The notes: generated by a model from the sequence alone, not told the origin. Positions 37,935 through 46,629 are shown, counted from the stretch's first letter. The stretch is DNA of 51,133 bases from Sporolactobacillus inulinus (GCF_006539285.1 NZ_BJMS01000011.1:1-51133); one strand, 5' to 3'. Numbers and translations: made by a program.

Positions 37935-38618
37935 TTACGATCTGCGCATTTCCAGATCAATCTGTTTCTTCCTTGCCTCCAGCTGCTTTTCAAAACAGTA
38001 GCGAATGATCGGCTGCCTTTCTTTTTCAGAATCAGGGAGAAATTGTATGCTCGCCCTTTGTCCATTCGTCCTTTTATCTGTGAAAATACGTGTCACTTGT
38101 GAACGAATTACAAGGTAATAATAGCTTCCGGACGCCCTTGGCAAAGAGAGCCACGAGCGAATCATCATGTCTTCATGAACCCCTTCGCATTTATCCGGCA
38201 GCAGAACCAGCGCGCCGCCACCGCCAAGATCACTTGTCAATGATGTAAAAGGGCGAAACATACCTTCCGTCGAGTGAATCGCTATATCTACGTTGCAAGC
38301 AACGCGAACATAATTTCTCCGCTGGATGCTTTGCATTTGATCCTCTCCGCTAAAGCTCATTGCCAGCAGTGGTACTTTACCCGCTGATCGGTGCAGCAGA
38401 GTCGTTGGAAAACGAAACACGTGATCGTCAATTAAATAAACAGCCATGAAATTCGTTCCGTTTAACAGCAAGGATGTCCGACCCGTCTTCTCATCTATAG
38501 GATAATCGATAAGAAGCATATGATCCCGAATTTCTGCAAGTTTGCATCGATAGCGATTGATTTCGTTCTGATTATTTCGGTGTTCTAGTATGAGTGTGCT
38601 GCCGACCTTCATTTGCAT
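37935..38618 (-). CDS. PilZ-domain flagellar brake protein (YpfA/YcgR type)
   Basis: A 227-residue protein with an N-terminal YcgR-like domain (about 1-90) and a C-terminal PilZ domain. The c-di-GMP-binding RxxxR motif is seen in RRNYVR (about 102-107). The second motif appears as SDLGGGG, where the usual DxSxxG serine is glycine. In B. subtilis the equivalent protein slows the flagellar motor when bound to c-di-GMP. ATG at 38618 is eight bases from GGGGG; a TTG five codons upstream is the alternative. Confidence 0.85.
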   Translation of the reverse strand: MQMKVGSTLILEHRNNQNEINRYRCKLAEIRDHMLLIDYPIDEKTGRTSLLLNGTNFMAVYLIDDHVFRFPTTLLHRSAGKVPLLAMSFSGEDQMQSIQRRNYVRVACNVDIAIHSTEGMFRPFTSLTSDLGGGGALVLLPDKCEGVHEDMMIRSWLSLPRASGSYYYLVIRSQVTRIFTDKRTNGQRASIQFLPDSEKERQPIIRYCFEKQLEARKKQIDLEMRRS

Positions 38619-38696
38619 CGTTGTTTCCCCCAACGCTTAGTCAAACACGAGATACCTGGTTTGCCAGGTAATGCCAATGGTTCACATCTAGCACCT

Positions 38697-38726
38697 ATTA
38701 TACATTAGATGGCTTCGTTCAGCCAA
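38697..38726 (-). promoter_or_regulatory. Sigma-A promoter of the PilZ gene
   Basis: On the minus strand TTGGCT (38726-38721), 18-base spacer, TATAAT (38702-38697). The -10 is perfect. The leader contains a small hairpin, ACCTGG CAAA CCAGGT, around 38654-38669. Confidence 0.65.
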
Positions 38727-38765
38727 GTCATTGAGCAATACGCTTAGGCGCCTCATGCAGGTCAA

Positions 38766-40094
38766 TTATTCTTTAAGCAATTCGACCTTTTCTTGATTGC
38801 CATTAGCCGCATTCAGCAATACATGATATGTGTCATTGCCACGTGTTGCAAAGAACTCGTAACACAGCACATTCTTAAGCGTTGCGTTCTGGAAAACTGC
38901 AAGATCAGTTTCCTGCACTTTCAAATTCTTGTTCAATTGTTTTTGCACTTCCGCTTCAGACATTCCCGGTTTCAGCGGTACATTATCGCATTTATTAAAC
39001 AGATAATCCGTTTGATCAAATGCAAGGATTTCACCATTATCGAGTGCCACTTTGATGCGAATTGAGGCCGGGTACACACGAATGTTGTCTTTCCGCAGAA
39101 CATAGGTGAGTACGGCAACGTGATTATATTTGTTTCTTTTTGTCAGCTCCATATTTTTAAACGCGTGCTGTTTCAAATAGTTCCCTGATCGCTGAGATGC
39201 TTCATAAAGCGAAAGCGTTTCCTTTCTTACCGGACGCTCAAAAAGATACCAGATCACATGCCCGCCTTTTTTGGTCACCGATGCACTGAGCGAACGTTTT
39301 TTTGCTTTCATGTTGATCTCATAGGCCGGCACATTCGAACCTTTTCCCGCTTTAGCCACTCTAACAACTTGAGCATTCGAAAGCCCGGTCCATTTCTTTA
39401 AGTGGGAAACCGCCTGGCTACCGGAGACCTCTGTTCCTTTTATCGGATTTAAGTTCTTCTTCTGTAAGACCACATTTTTAGGATTTTCAGGACTGAAGCT
39501 GTCTGTATATTCAGTAGCTTGGTTATCGATCCGTTTCATCCCGTCAATGACTTGATTATCCTGATTCTGGTTTTTATCTTGAAGCACATATTCAACGTCC
39601 ATCCAACGCAAATGATCTTTCATCACTTTTGCCTGGACATCCCTTAATCCGTCACGAATCGTTCGTGACTCAGAATAGAGTTGTTGAAGATTCTTATATT
39701 CTTTGTCGCTTAACTTTCGATCATTGGTCGATTTTACACCGGTGTTATAGGTGAATTCACCGACATGCGACAAAAATTCATTGGTGCGGTTAAAGGGCAT
39801 CAAAGTGAGCGGAAGTTCATTCGCTGCCGCATGAGCAAGCGCACTTAAGCGCCATGTTTCAACAAGTTGCGGACGCATCGTATCGCGCGTCTGCATCGCG
39901 AGCGTTGTTCCTAATGATTCTTCCAATGAATCTACATAGTAGTTCAGTTCATGAAAGGCTTGTTGATAATGATTTTCTGCATGGATCATCACGTTCTTTT
40001 TCATTTGCCGTTCCTGAAAGCCCCAAACAGCTAAACCGATAATGAGCATAACGCATGCTGCTGACAATATGACAATCCAATACCGGCGTCTCAA
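38766..40094 (-). CDS. ypeB: Germination protein YpeB
   Basis: A 442-residue protein with an N-terminal membrane anchor (about 7-25), a long helical region and C-terminal PepSY-type repeats. YpeB protects and localises the cortex-lytic enzyme SleB in the spore inner membrane. It directly follows sleB (12-base gap), the standard sleB-ypeB operon expressed in the forespore. The C-terminal repeats show GSNVPAYEINMKAKK and KPGMSEAEVQKQL. Confidence 0.94.
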   Translation of the reverse strand: MRRRYWIVILSAACVMLIIGLAVWGFQERQMKKNVMIHAENHYQQAFHELNYYVDSLEESLGTTLAMQTRDTMRPQLVETWRLSALAHAAANELPLTLMPFNRTNEFLSHVGEFTYNTGVKSTNDRKLSDKEYKNLQQLYSESRTIRDGLRDVQAKVMKDHLRWMDVEYVLQDKNQNQDNQVIDGMKRIDNQATEYTDSFSPENPKNVVLQKKNLNPIKGTEVSGSQAVSHLKKWTGLSNAQVVRVAKAGKGSNVPAYEINMKAKKRSLSASVTKKGGHVIWYLFERPVRKETLSLYEASQRSGNYLKQHAFKNMELTKRNKYNHVAVLTYVLRKDNIRVYPASIRIKVALDNGEILAFDQTDYLFNKCDNVPLKPGMSEAEVQKQLNKNLKVQETDLAVFQNATLKNVLCYEFFATRGNDTYHVLLNAANGNQEKVELLKE

Positions 40095-40106
40095 TAAAAT
40101 TACCTC

Positions 40107-40934
40107 CTATTTACAAAAAATGTGTTTTCCGATTTTTCCAATTTGCGGTCTTGACCAAATCCAAGCCGAGGTTGCCGTATCCGGATTAAAGTAATAGATC
40201 GCACCGTTTGAAGGATCCCAGCCGTTAATTGCATCCATGACTGCTTTCTTTGCCGATTCATTCGGTGTCAGCCATATTTGGCCATCGGCAACGGCAGTGA
40301 ATGCACCTGGCTGAAAAATTACGTCAGAGATATTATTTGGAAAACGGGGATCTGCGACACGATTGACGATGACCGATCCGACAGCCACTTGACCTATATA
40401 GGGTTCTCCCCTTGCCTCCCCATAGACAGCGTTAGCCATCAAGTTAATGTCTGATTTTGAATAGCCTTGTGGCAAATTATCAATCGTATATTTTCCTTGG
40501 TTTTGTTTGCCTGTAGTTGCGGATCCGCTCGGTGATTTGGCTTTCTTTTGAACTTGCTGACTGAGCGGAATACCTCCATAGTAGGTAAACGGATTGCCTG
40601 CATTGAGATTGCTTTTCACAAAATTCCGATCGTATTGGGAAGCTTTCACCAGTTTCTGTTTTGTCTGAGCGCCTCCCATTCCATCGATCTTTAGACCAAA
40701 TTGAGACTGAAAATTTCGAAGCGCCCAATAGGTTCCGTATCCAAAAGCCCCATCAATCTTTCCCTTATAAAAACTGATATATTGAAGACGTGCCTGCAGT
40801 TCAATCACATCATCACCCGTATCTCCCCGCATAATGACACGATCTGAAAATGCTGCTGCTTCATTTGTTTGAATAAACAGCATTACAGATGCGAGCATCG
40901 CAGCATAAAAAACTCGAATCAGTCGTTTTTTCAA
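40107..40934 (-). CDS. sleB: Spore cortex-lytic enzyme SleB
   Basis: A 275-residue secreted lytic transglycosylase. It has a signal peptide (about 1-28), an N-terminal peptidoglycan-binding domain (GDTGDDVIELQARLQYISFY) and a C-terminal hydrolase_2 catalytic domain. The catalytic domain shows VYGEARGEPYIGQVAV (catalytic Glu), VNRVADPRFPN and IYYFNP. It depolymerises cortex during germination. The TTG start lies nine bases after GGAGG and gives a normal signal peptide; the frame is open to 41045. Confidence 0.95.
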   Translation of the reverse strand: MKKRLIRVFYAAMLASVMLFIQTNEAAAFSDRVIMRGDTGDDVIELQARLQYISFYKGKIDGAFGYGTYWALRNFQSQFGLKIDGMGGAQTKQKLVKASQYDRNFVKSNLNAGNPFTYYGGIPLSQQVQKKAKSPSGSATTGKQNQGKYTIDNLPQGYSKSDINLMANAVYGEARGEPYIGQVAVGSVIVNRVADPRFPNNISDVIFQPGAFTAVADGQIWLTPNESAKKAVMDAINGWDPSNGAIYYFNPDTATSAWIWSRPQIGKIGKHIFCK

Positions 40935-41250
40935 TGATTTGATCCTCCCCGAGTGTATCGAACACTCCTTGAATATTCTTCTGATCTCCAACAACTCAGA
41001 AATCACATTTATGGTTCCAACTATGAGCCAAATTATGTATTTCATAAAAAGAGAAACTGGCGCCTCGAATCACCTGCATGCGACACATCCGGCTTCATCA
41101 AATAGTTCGTGTCATGAAACAAAAAAAGAGATCGTCTCACCGTTATAGGATTTTGAGACAACCTCTTCATTTCATTTATACAGTTTATCGACGGTTATTT
41201 TTACCCCTTATGAATGAAGCATGGTACGAAAAACGTGTGGCATAGATAGA
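40935..41250. other. Intergenic region upstream of sleB
   Basis: A 316-base gap holding the sleB promoter region and the terminator of the upstream dehydrogenase (41121-41165). A sigma-G promoter is expected for sleB, but no convincing match was identified. Confidence 0.4.
41121..41165 (-). terminator. Terminator of the glutamate dehydrogenase gene
   Basis: On the minus strand GAGGTTGTCTCA pairs with TGAGACGATCTC (12 pairs with wobbles) around a 14-base loop, followed by TTTTTTT. Confidence 0.85.
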
Positions 41251-42519
41251 CTATAACCAGCCGCGTGTTCGTGCAGATTCAGCAATTTTATATACTCCGG
41301 CCAGATATGCAGCCGAACGCATGGATATGCTGCGCTCCTTAGCAATATGATGAATGCGTTCAAAAGCATCGGCCAAGATCTGTCGAACTCGCATTTCGCC
41401 TTCTTGTTTACTCCAAATAAGTCCCTGTCTGTTCTGTGCCCATTCAATGTATGAAGCAGTCATATCTCCCGAACTGGTTAAAATTTCCGGAAGAAACAAA
41501 ATATCATTTTGGGTCATCCATTCCGCAGCATCATCAGAAACCGCATCCTCGGCCGCTTCAACGACGAGCGAACTGTTAATCGTTTGTGACGCCCTGCCTG
41601 TAATTTGATTGGCTACCGCTGCCAAAACCATAATATCACAGGGCTTTTCCAGAAGCTGCTGGCTCGTCAGAGAGTGTTCATGCAGCTTCGTGATTGTTCC
41701 AAAACTGTCTCTGCAGGCAATCAAATGAGTTAGATCAAGCCCATCAGAATCATATACCGCACCATAAGCGTCCGATAAGCCGGTAATCGTGACTCCTGAA
41801 TCGGCGAGTGATTGAGCGACATAACCTCCGAGTTCTCCAAATCCTTGAATAATCGCTGTAGCGTGACTGAGGTTTATTCCCTTTTTACGTGCCGCTTCTG
41901 AAATAAATAAGACGATACCACGTCCGGAAGCATGTTCCCGACTTTTCAAACCACCAAGCACAATCGGCTTGCCGGTTATGAATCCGGCCGACTGGTCAGG
42001 ACACATTTTACTATACTCATCCATCATCCAAGCCATCACTTGAGAATTTGTAAATATGTCGGGTGCAGGAATGTCAAGATATGGACCAATTACAGAACGA
42101 ATTGCTTGTATGTAGCCGCGGCTCACCAATTCAAGCTCTCGGGCTGAGAGCTCTCTTGGCTCACAGAGTACGCCGCCTTTTGCTCCGCCAAATGGTAGAT
42201 TAAGTAAACCGTTTTTCAAACTATTCATTAAAGAAAGTCCATGCAATAAAGGTTCCGAAACTTCCGTATGAAACAAAACACCGCCTTTTGTAGGACCGAC
42301 TGAAAAGCTGTGCTGCACGCGGTAACCGGTGAACACACGAACTTGTCCATTATCCATTTTAACTGGAATTCTGACGGTAAGGGTTCTTTGAGGCTCTTTG
42401 AGCAGCTCAAAAACTTCTTCAGAATAGCCTAGTTCGGCGAGGGCTTCTTGAATCATTTCGTGTACTGAAGCAAGAAAACAAGCCTGTTTTTTTGTGAAGT
42501 CTTGTTGAAATACCGACAC
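41251..42519 (-). CDS. Divergent glutamate dehydrogenase (GudB/RocG-like)
   Basis: A 422-residue member of the Glu/Leu/Phe/Val dehydrogenase family, in the gudB position. Retained features are GPTKGG, NSLKNG, the catalytic lysine motif PFGGAKGG, PAPDIFTNSQVMAWMMDEYS and the Rossmann GFGELGG. Several normally invariant blocks are altered. The usual E(A/G)ANGPTT is replaced by EAAEDAVSDDA, PAAxENQIT by LAAVANQIT, KGGxRFHP by KGGVLFHT, and SAGGVTVSYFEW by SSGDMTASYIEW. It may have changed activity or a regulatory role. GTG at 42519 follows AAAGGAAG and gives the normal length; the frame is open to 42561. Confidence 0.8.
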   Translation of the reverse strand: MSVFQQDFTKKQACFLASVHEMIQEALAELGYSEEVFELLKEPQRTLTVRIPVKMDNGQVRVFTGYRVQHSFSVGPTKGGVLFHTEVSEPLLHGLSLMNSLKNGLLNLPFGGAKGGVLCEPRELSARELELVSRGYIQAIRSVIGPYLDIPAPDIFTNSQVMAWMMDEYSKMCPDQSAGFITGKPIVLGGLKSREHASGRGIVLFISEAARKKGINLSHATAIIQGFGELGGYVAQSLADSGVTITGLSDAYGAVYDSDGLDLTHLIACRDSFGTITKLHEHSLTSQQLLEKPCDIMVLAAVANQITGRASQTINSSLVVEAAEDAVSDDAAEWMTQNDILFLPEILTSSGDMTASYIEWAQNRQGLIWSKQEGEMRVRQILADAFERIHHIAKERSISMRSAAYLAGVYKIAESARTRGWL

Positions 42520-42701
42520 CAAAATCTTCCTTTCTGCGCCGGCAGCAATGAATGGCTGCATAAAGCTAATTCATGTGAAATTCACTCATGAAGCATCCTG
42601 CTTGCGCATAAAGTTTACTATAATCATTATACCTTACACAAACAGATGGAGCGAATGAACTATTCGTTTCTTGCCCATTGCTTGCACGCAATAAAGTCAT
42701 G

Positions 42702-42730
42702 AAAAACTCCGCATTACTTCGCATGCGGAG
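42702..42730 (-). terminator. mecA terminator overlapping its stop codon
   Basis: On the minus strand CTCCGCAT, GCGAAGTA loop, ATGCGGAG is followed by TTTTTC. The 5' arm is made of the last mecA codons and the stop codon lies in the loop. Confidence 0.88.
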
Positions 42731-43337
42731 TCTTAACAAAATAGCGGTATAGATCGGCAACCGCCCGATCCTTCATCAGGCATTTCCCGTACTCTTCAAG
42801 TCGAAATATTGTAATGGTCGATGTATTGCCGTACTCCGCAAGAATTGCAACCAACGTATCAACGTCAAACGAATCACCTAAATGGTGTTCATCGAAATGC
42901 AGATAATATTTATGCTCAAATAGAAATAGGCTTCCTGTACGAATACCTGACTCATATAGTGTCTTCGCTAGCGCAATGACATCATCCAACTGCTCAAACT
43001 GATAAAGAACATCTTGGCTTTCATCCATCGTGACCTGCATTTGGATAAAGTCGTCATCATCACTGAAATCATCATCTGATTGATCATTACTGCTCTTCAT
43101 CCCTTTAGACACAATCACAACCATTCCCTGTGCCGGTAGGGAAAATATTTCAACATCGATCGATCCCGATGCTTCAAAGCCCAGCTCATCACCTGCTTCA
43201 AGCATCATATCCCGAAAGAGTTTCTCAACGCTTGGCAAGTCGTGCCACATATCTTCTTTTGTAATGCCTCGTTCTTTAAGATCGTCAAAAGTCAGGAAAA
43301 CCTTAATCCTGTTTGCATTTAAACGTTCCAATCGCAT
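42714..43337 (-). CDS. mecA: Adaptor protein MecA
   Basis: A 207-residue adaptor for the ClpC ATPase that targets proteins for degradation. The N-terminal substrate-binding domain (about 1-70, RLERLNANRIKVFLTFDDL) and the C-terminal ClpC-binding domain (about 120-207, ending with YFVKTPHAK) are joined by an acidic linker (SDDDFSDDDDF). Given its position next to ypbG it corresponds to B. subtilis ypbH (mecB). ATG at 43337 follows AAGGGGG at about nine bases. Confidence 0.9.
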   Translation of the reverse strand: MRLERLNANRIKVFLTFDDLKERGITKEDMWHDLPSVEKLFRDMMLEAGDELGFEASGSIDVEIFSLPAQGMVVIVSKGMKSSNDQSDDDFSDDDDFIQMQVTMDESQDVLYQFEQLDDVIALAKTLYESGIRTGSLFLFEHKYYLHFDEHHLGDSFDVDTLVAILAEYGNTSTITIFRLEEYGKCLMKDRAVADLYRYFVKTPHAK

Positions 43338-43546
43338 CGCAAATGTCCCCCTTGCCGTCCAGCCTGATCTCAAATGCGCATCACTGTAGACCTTTACTGT
43401 ATGTATATGATCTCAGCATATTTCGGTGTCTCCTGTCTAAAATACAGGCCGAACACGACGCAAACTGCTGCGCTCCGAAAGTTTGCACGATGGACTTGAG
43501 TGTAGTATACAACGTCAAGCTGAAAATGTACAAGCATTTCTTCTCT

Positions 43547-44320
43547 TCAAAGTCGTTTGCGCTGCAGCGTGAGCAGTAACACATCGGGCTTCGCTCCAAG
43601 TCTTAGCGGAATTTTAGTCGTCCCGTAACCGCTGCTAATGATTAGTGTCCCAAATGGCAGTTTTTTTACACCTGCTTTCTCCTTTAACGTAAACCCGAAA
43701 AGATTTATTTGCCCGCTGTGTGTATGCCCTGAAATAACATAATCAATCTTCATTTTCTTGTTCAATTCATACTTAATATCCGGATTATGACTGAACAACA
43801 CGATTGGTGCATTGGCTCGACAGCTGTTGAGCGTCCGTTCAAGATCAGGTTGACCGGTAAGCAGGTCGTCAATCCCGCAAAAGTTGAGCGAATAGCCCTG
43901 CTCATCAATGACGTATGCTGTATTTTCTATTATGGTGACGGCGTATTGATCCAGCAGCGCCTTTATTTGTTGTGCCTTCGCTTCACGATCATGGTTCCCC
44001 CAAACAAAAAATACCGGTGCGCAAGCGGTCAACAGACGAAGGTTGGCTTCAACTCGTTTAAGCGGAACTCCTTTTTCTGTCAAGTCGCCTCCGATTACCA
44101 CATAGTCCATTGATTCCTTTAATGAATTCAGCCAAGACTCAGCGATATGGCGTCGATGAATGTCGGAGATAAAAAACACATGCTTGCCAATAAAAGGATC
44201 CGGCAAATCGGCAAATTCCAGATCGAGTGTTACAACTCGATTTAAGTGCCCTTCAAGAAACATCCAAGCGAATAAAAGTACGGTAGATCCAATCAGTAAA
44301 GCCGCTAAAAAAGGAACCAT
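43547..44320 (-). CDS. Membrane metallophosphoesterase (YpbG-like)
   Basis: A 257-residue protein with one N-terminal transmembrane helix (about 5-25) and a calcineurin-like phosphoesterase domain. The metal-binding motifs are ISDIHRRH (DxH), IGGDLTEKG (GDL), WGNHDRE (GNHD), FSHNPD and SGHTHSGQ (GHTH). Substrate is unknown. Its neighbourhood, between mecA and a divergent cotJ operon, matches B. subtilis ypbG on the mecA side. Confidence 0.88.
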   Translation of the reverse strand: MVPFLAALLIGSTVLLFAWMFLEGHLNRVVTLDLEFADLPDPFIGKHVFFISDIHRRHIAESWLNSLKESMDYVVIGGDLTEKGVPLKRVEANLRLLTACAPVFFVWGNHDREAKAQQIKALLDQYAVTIIENTAYVIDEQGYSLNFCGIDDLLTGQPDLERTLNSCRANAPIVLFSHNPDIKYELNKKMKIDYVISGHTHSGQINLFGFTLKEKAGVKKLPFGTLIISSGYGTTKIPLRLGAKPDVLLLTLQRKRL

Positions 44321-44506
44321 GAATTGCTCACTCCATTCGCACGATTATGATTCATCGATCAAATCGGTATTTCATTTATTCGTATCAGAAAGCAGATCTG
44401 TGTCAGGGCGAATGAAAAAGTAAACGGAATCCGGTCTATGTACGAGCCGTTCACGCATATACAAAGATGTCGAAACAAATTCAAGGTTTAGAAGGGAGGT
44501 AATAAC

Positions 44507-44728
44507 GTGGCATCCTCACGAAAATGGTTTGCACCATACATCAGCCCGCTTGATCCCTGTCCTCCTTTAACCCCCGTCTCTTATGAAACCCCGGTGCAGC
44601 TCTATCTTGGCTTTCAACCAAAAGGGATGGAACAATTTTCTCCCTTTGACGCGCTCGCGCACGGCACGTTATGGCCAGGACTCTATACACCGTATACCAA
44701 TCCATACGAAACTAAGGAAAGGGGCTGA
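44507..44728 (+). CDS. cotJA: Spore coat protein CotJA
   Basis: A 73-residue protein of the CotJA family, with a Pro-rich sequence containing TPVQLYLGFQPKGMEQFSP and GTLWPGLYTPY. It is the first gene of the cotJABC operon for inner spore coat proteins. GTG follows GGGAGG at seven bases. cotJB starts four bases after its stop. Confidence 0.92.
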   Translation: MASSRKWFAPYISPLDPCPPLTPVSYETPVQLYLGFQPKGMEQFSPFDALAHGTLWPGLYTPYTNPYETKERG

Positions 44729-44732
44729 GGAT

Positions 44733-45002
44733 GTGGCTGATTCAACACCAGTACCGGAGAGCTATTATCCTGATCTTAAAGCACTTCAAGCCATCGATTT
44801 CACACTCGTGGAACTTAATTTGTATTTAGACACACACCCCAATGATTTGGAAGCACTGAAACAATTCAATTCGGCGGTCAAGAAAAGCGCTGAAATTCGC
44901 GAAAGCTTTGAGGCGCGTTACGGTCCGCTTCAGAATTTTGGACACAGTCTCTCCGCTTATCCATGGAAATGGAAAGACACGCCCTGGCCATGGCAAGTGT
45001 GA
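44733..45002 (+). CDS. cotJB: Spore coat protein CotJB
   Basis: An 89-residue protein of the CotJB family, with ALQAIDFTLVELNLYLDTHP (about 17-36) and a C-terminal WKWKDTPWPWQV. GTG at 44733 has AAAGGGG eight bases upstream; longer frames upstream overlap cotJA and are rejected. CotJB and CotJC are part of the coat in B. subtilis. Confidence 0.92.
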   Translation: MADSTPVPESYYPDLKALQAIDFTLVELNLYLDTHPNDLEALKQFNSAVKKSAEIRESFEARYGPLQNFGHSLSAYPWKWKDTPWPWQV

Positions 45003-45026
45003 AAATGTCCTAAGGAGGCGGAATTT

Positions 45027-45359
45027 GTGTGGTATTATGAGAAGAAATTGCAGTATCCGGTTCGTGTCGGCATCTGCAACCCTAGCGTTGCCAAATTTCT
45101 TATCGAGCAATACGGTGGAGCAGACGGCGAATTGGCCGCTGCACTACGCTATCTGAATCAACGGTACACGATACCAAGCCGTGTTATCGGTTTATTAAAC
45201 GATATCGGTACAGAAGAATTTGCCCATTTGGAAATGATTGCCACAATGGTCTACAAACTAACGGTTTCTAAATTGCTACACATAAATATACTATTCCCTT
45301 CCTTATTATATTCTAAAAAAAGTGCAAAAAAAATGGAGTCACCGCCAAAAAGACGGTAA
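45027..45359 (+). pseudogene. cotJC: cotJC interrupted after codon 79
   Basis: GTG after AAGGAGG begins a strong CotJC match: WYYEKKLQYPVRVGICNP, LIEQYGGADGELAAALRYLN, IGTEEFAHLEMIATMVYKLT. CotJC is a manganese-catalase-like coat protein of about 189 residues. Here homology stops at Thr79 (45263), and the frame continues 31 unrelated codons (VSKLLHINILF...) into low-GC accessory DNA. The C-terminal 110 residues, including much of the metal centre, are missing and do not appear elsewhere in the window. Either an element interrupts the gene and may excise during sporulation, or the gene is dead. Confidence 0.9.
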
Positions 45360-45363
45360 CCCC
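45325..45363 (-). terminator. Terminator overlapping the end of a small ORF
   Basis: On the minus strand GGGGTTACCGTC pairs with GGCGGTGACTCC (12 pairs with wobbles) around a TTTTT loop, followed by eight T residues. The stem includes the last codons and the stop of the 56-residue ORF. Confidence 0.85.
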
Positions 45364-45509
45364 ATAGCAATCTCAATAAACTTTTCCATATCCAATTCTC
45401 CAACAGAAGTTGCTTTTCCAACCCCTTCAACAATAACAGTTTTATCATCAACCGTTTCCTTTGGTTCTGCATGTTCTTCATGTTCTTCATGTTCATTATG
45501 TCTAATCAT
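45339..45509 (-). CDS. Hypothetical 56-residue His/Glu-rich protein
   Basis: A small frame starting at ATG after GGGCGGTG. The product begins MIRHNEHEEHEEHAEPKE, a His-Glu-Glu repeat that could bind metal, followed by TVIVEGVGKATSVGELDMEK and ending LPSFWR. It is acidic, has no membrane segment, and no family is recognised. It points towards cotJC, is the first gene inside the island, and ends in a strong terminator that includes its stop codon. The tight terminator supports real transcription. Confidence 0.55.
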   Translation of the reverse strand: MIRHNEHEEHEEHAEPKETVDDKTVIVEGVGKATSVGELDMEKFIEIAMGLPSFWR

Positions 45510-45841
45510 GATGTCACCGCCCTAATTGCAATTTATGAGGTTGATAGTTTGTCTAAGAACCTACACACAGGCACTTGCAGATAAGGACAGAAAAAGGACA
45601 TTACATATTTGTTTTTTTTTTAATGTAACTTGTTTCATTTTTATAAGGCGGTGCTGCCTGTAAAAAGCGGGTGTTTTACGCCTATGTATATATAGGAATT
45701 AAAGCACAATATTGAATCACGGCCTTTGTTGGTTTGACCACTTCCAGCACTGGCCTTACTGGTACGGCGTTCCTGCCGTGCCTTTTTATTTAGCCTTTGA
45801 CCTCAATAATTTTGAATCTTATCCATGAGAGGATGAACATA
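45510..45841. other. Non-coding interval at the island left end
   Basis: A 332-base AT-rich interval with divergent genes on either side. It contains TTACAT/ATGTAA arms around a T10 tract (about 45601-45627), a GTAAAA/TTTTAC hairpin (about 45659-45678) and a terminator at 45761-45788. It may contain promoters for both flanking genes or an origin, but no iterons are evident. Confidence 0.4.
45761..45788 (+). terminator. Plus-strand terminator or attenuator
   Basis: GGTACGGC, GTTCCT loop, GCCGTGCC, then TTTTT. The eight-pair stem (one wobble) has no complete gene upstream on the plus strand inside the island. It could end readthrough from the cotJ operon or attenuate the downstream regulator gene. 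Confidence 0.75.
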
Positions 45842-46111
45842 TTGGAAAGACTTCCCTACAAGCAAGAAGTAGACGCTAGGTTTATCCGTCCTATTCGGCA
45901 TACCCGCAACAAAAGTCTAGATGAGTTTAGTTGTTTTATGGAAATTGACCCTGCCACTATTAGTAAGCTAGAAAACAGACAGCTACGGTTTACACCCTAC
46001 TATGAAGAAAAGTTGAGGCTGGCCATGAAACGGCTACGTATAACGGGCGTGGAAATCCAAAGTATTAGAAAACTGATAGATGTTAAAGAAAGTCGGAATT
46101 ACAGGACATGA
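45842..46111 (+). CDS. XRE-like helix-turn-helix protein
   Basis: An 89-residue protein with a probable helix-turn-helix (SLDEFSCFMEIDPATISKLE, residues about 28-47), resembling XRE/Cro-type repressors. The TTG at 45842 lies nine bases after GAGAGG; an ATG three codons upstream directly abuts the site. A role as regulator of island functions is inferred. It heads a plus-strand series of small genes. Confidence 0.6.
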   Translation: MERLPYKQEVDARFIRPIRHTRNKSLDEFSCFMEIDPATISKLENRQLRFTPYYEEKLRLAMKRLRITGVEIQSIRKLIDVKESRNYRT

Positions 46112-46190
46112 CCACTGTAGGCCTGATACTGTTACTTAAACTGATTGTATTGACAAGAATTGAAAAACATAAAAGCGAGGTAATTAAACC

Positions 46191-46541
46191 ATGACGGAAT
46201 TTAATCCTGAACTTATTAGGGCATTGGCAAACGGGGACGCACAGGCATTAGAACAGATTAAAAGCTACCCGTTAACAGTAAGAATGGCATTAGGAACAGC
46301 GGTTGACCAACTACGGCGAGATGAAAATATAGTACCAATGTCAGGTGGCGGCTTTTCTCTCTATGAACAAAAACCAAGTTCTTATATGGACACTGAAGCT
46401 GTGGGAAAGGCATTAGCAGAACGTAATAAGAAATTACGTGAAGCAGAAGAACTCAAGGAAAAAATTAGAGAAGAACACTTATTGAAGGTTGCTAAACAAC
46501 AAGCCACACGGGCAAGGCTTGGGCTTAGATATGACAGATAA
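46191..46541 (+). CDS. Hypothetical 116-residue protein with C-terminal coiled coil
   Basis: A soluble, charged protein starting at ATG after GCGAGG. The N-terminal half (FNPELIRALANGDAQALEQI) looks helical; residues about 70-105 (EAVGKALAERNKKLREAEEL and on) are likely coiled coil; the tail is basic (TRARLGLRYDR). No family recognised. A terminator follows at 46572-46605. Confidence 0.6.
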   Translation: MTEFNPELIRALANGDAQALEQIKSYPLTVRMALGTAVDQLRRDENIVPMSGGGFSLYEQKPSSYMDTEAVGKALAERNKKLREAEELKEKIREEHLLKVAKQQATRARLGLRYDR

Positions 46542-46571
46542 CTCAATGTTGTGATTTTCCCCTATACTCTA

Positions 46572-46605
46572 CCCGCTGGCATTATTGCTGGCGGGCTATT
46601 TTTAT
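46572..46605 (+). terminator. Terminator after the coiled-coil protein gene
   Basis: CCCGC TG GCA, TTAT loop, TGC TG GCGGG, followed by CTATTTTTAT. The symmetrical internal loop keeps the stem stable. Confidence 0.82.
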
Positions 46606-46629
46606 ACTCTCTAAAAGGCGGGATACAGT

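Noticed and set aside
40940-41060. A sigma-G promoter for sleB
   Set aside because: Candidate -35/-10 pairs had wrong spacing or lay too close to the ribosome-binding site.
44400-44500. A sigma-E promoter for cotJA
   Set aside because: CATATACA near 44466 resembles a -10 box, but no acceptable -35 was found at 13-15 bases.
44826-45110. A minus-strand frame across cotJB and cotJC
   Set aside because: It is antisense to two recognised coat genes with proper ribosome-binding sites.
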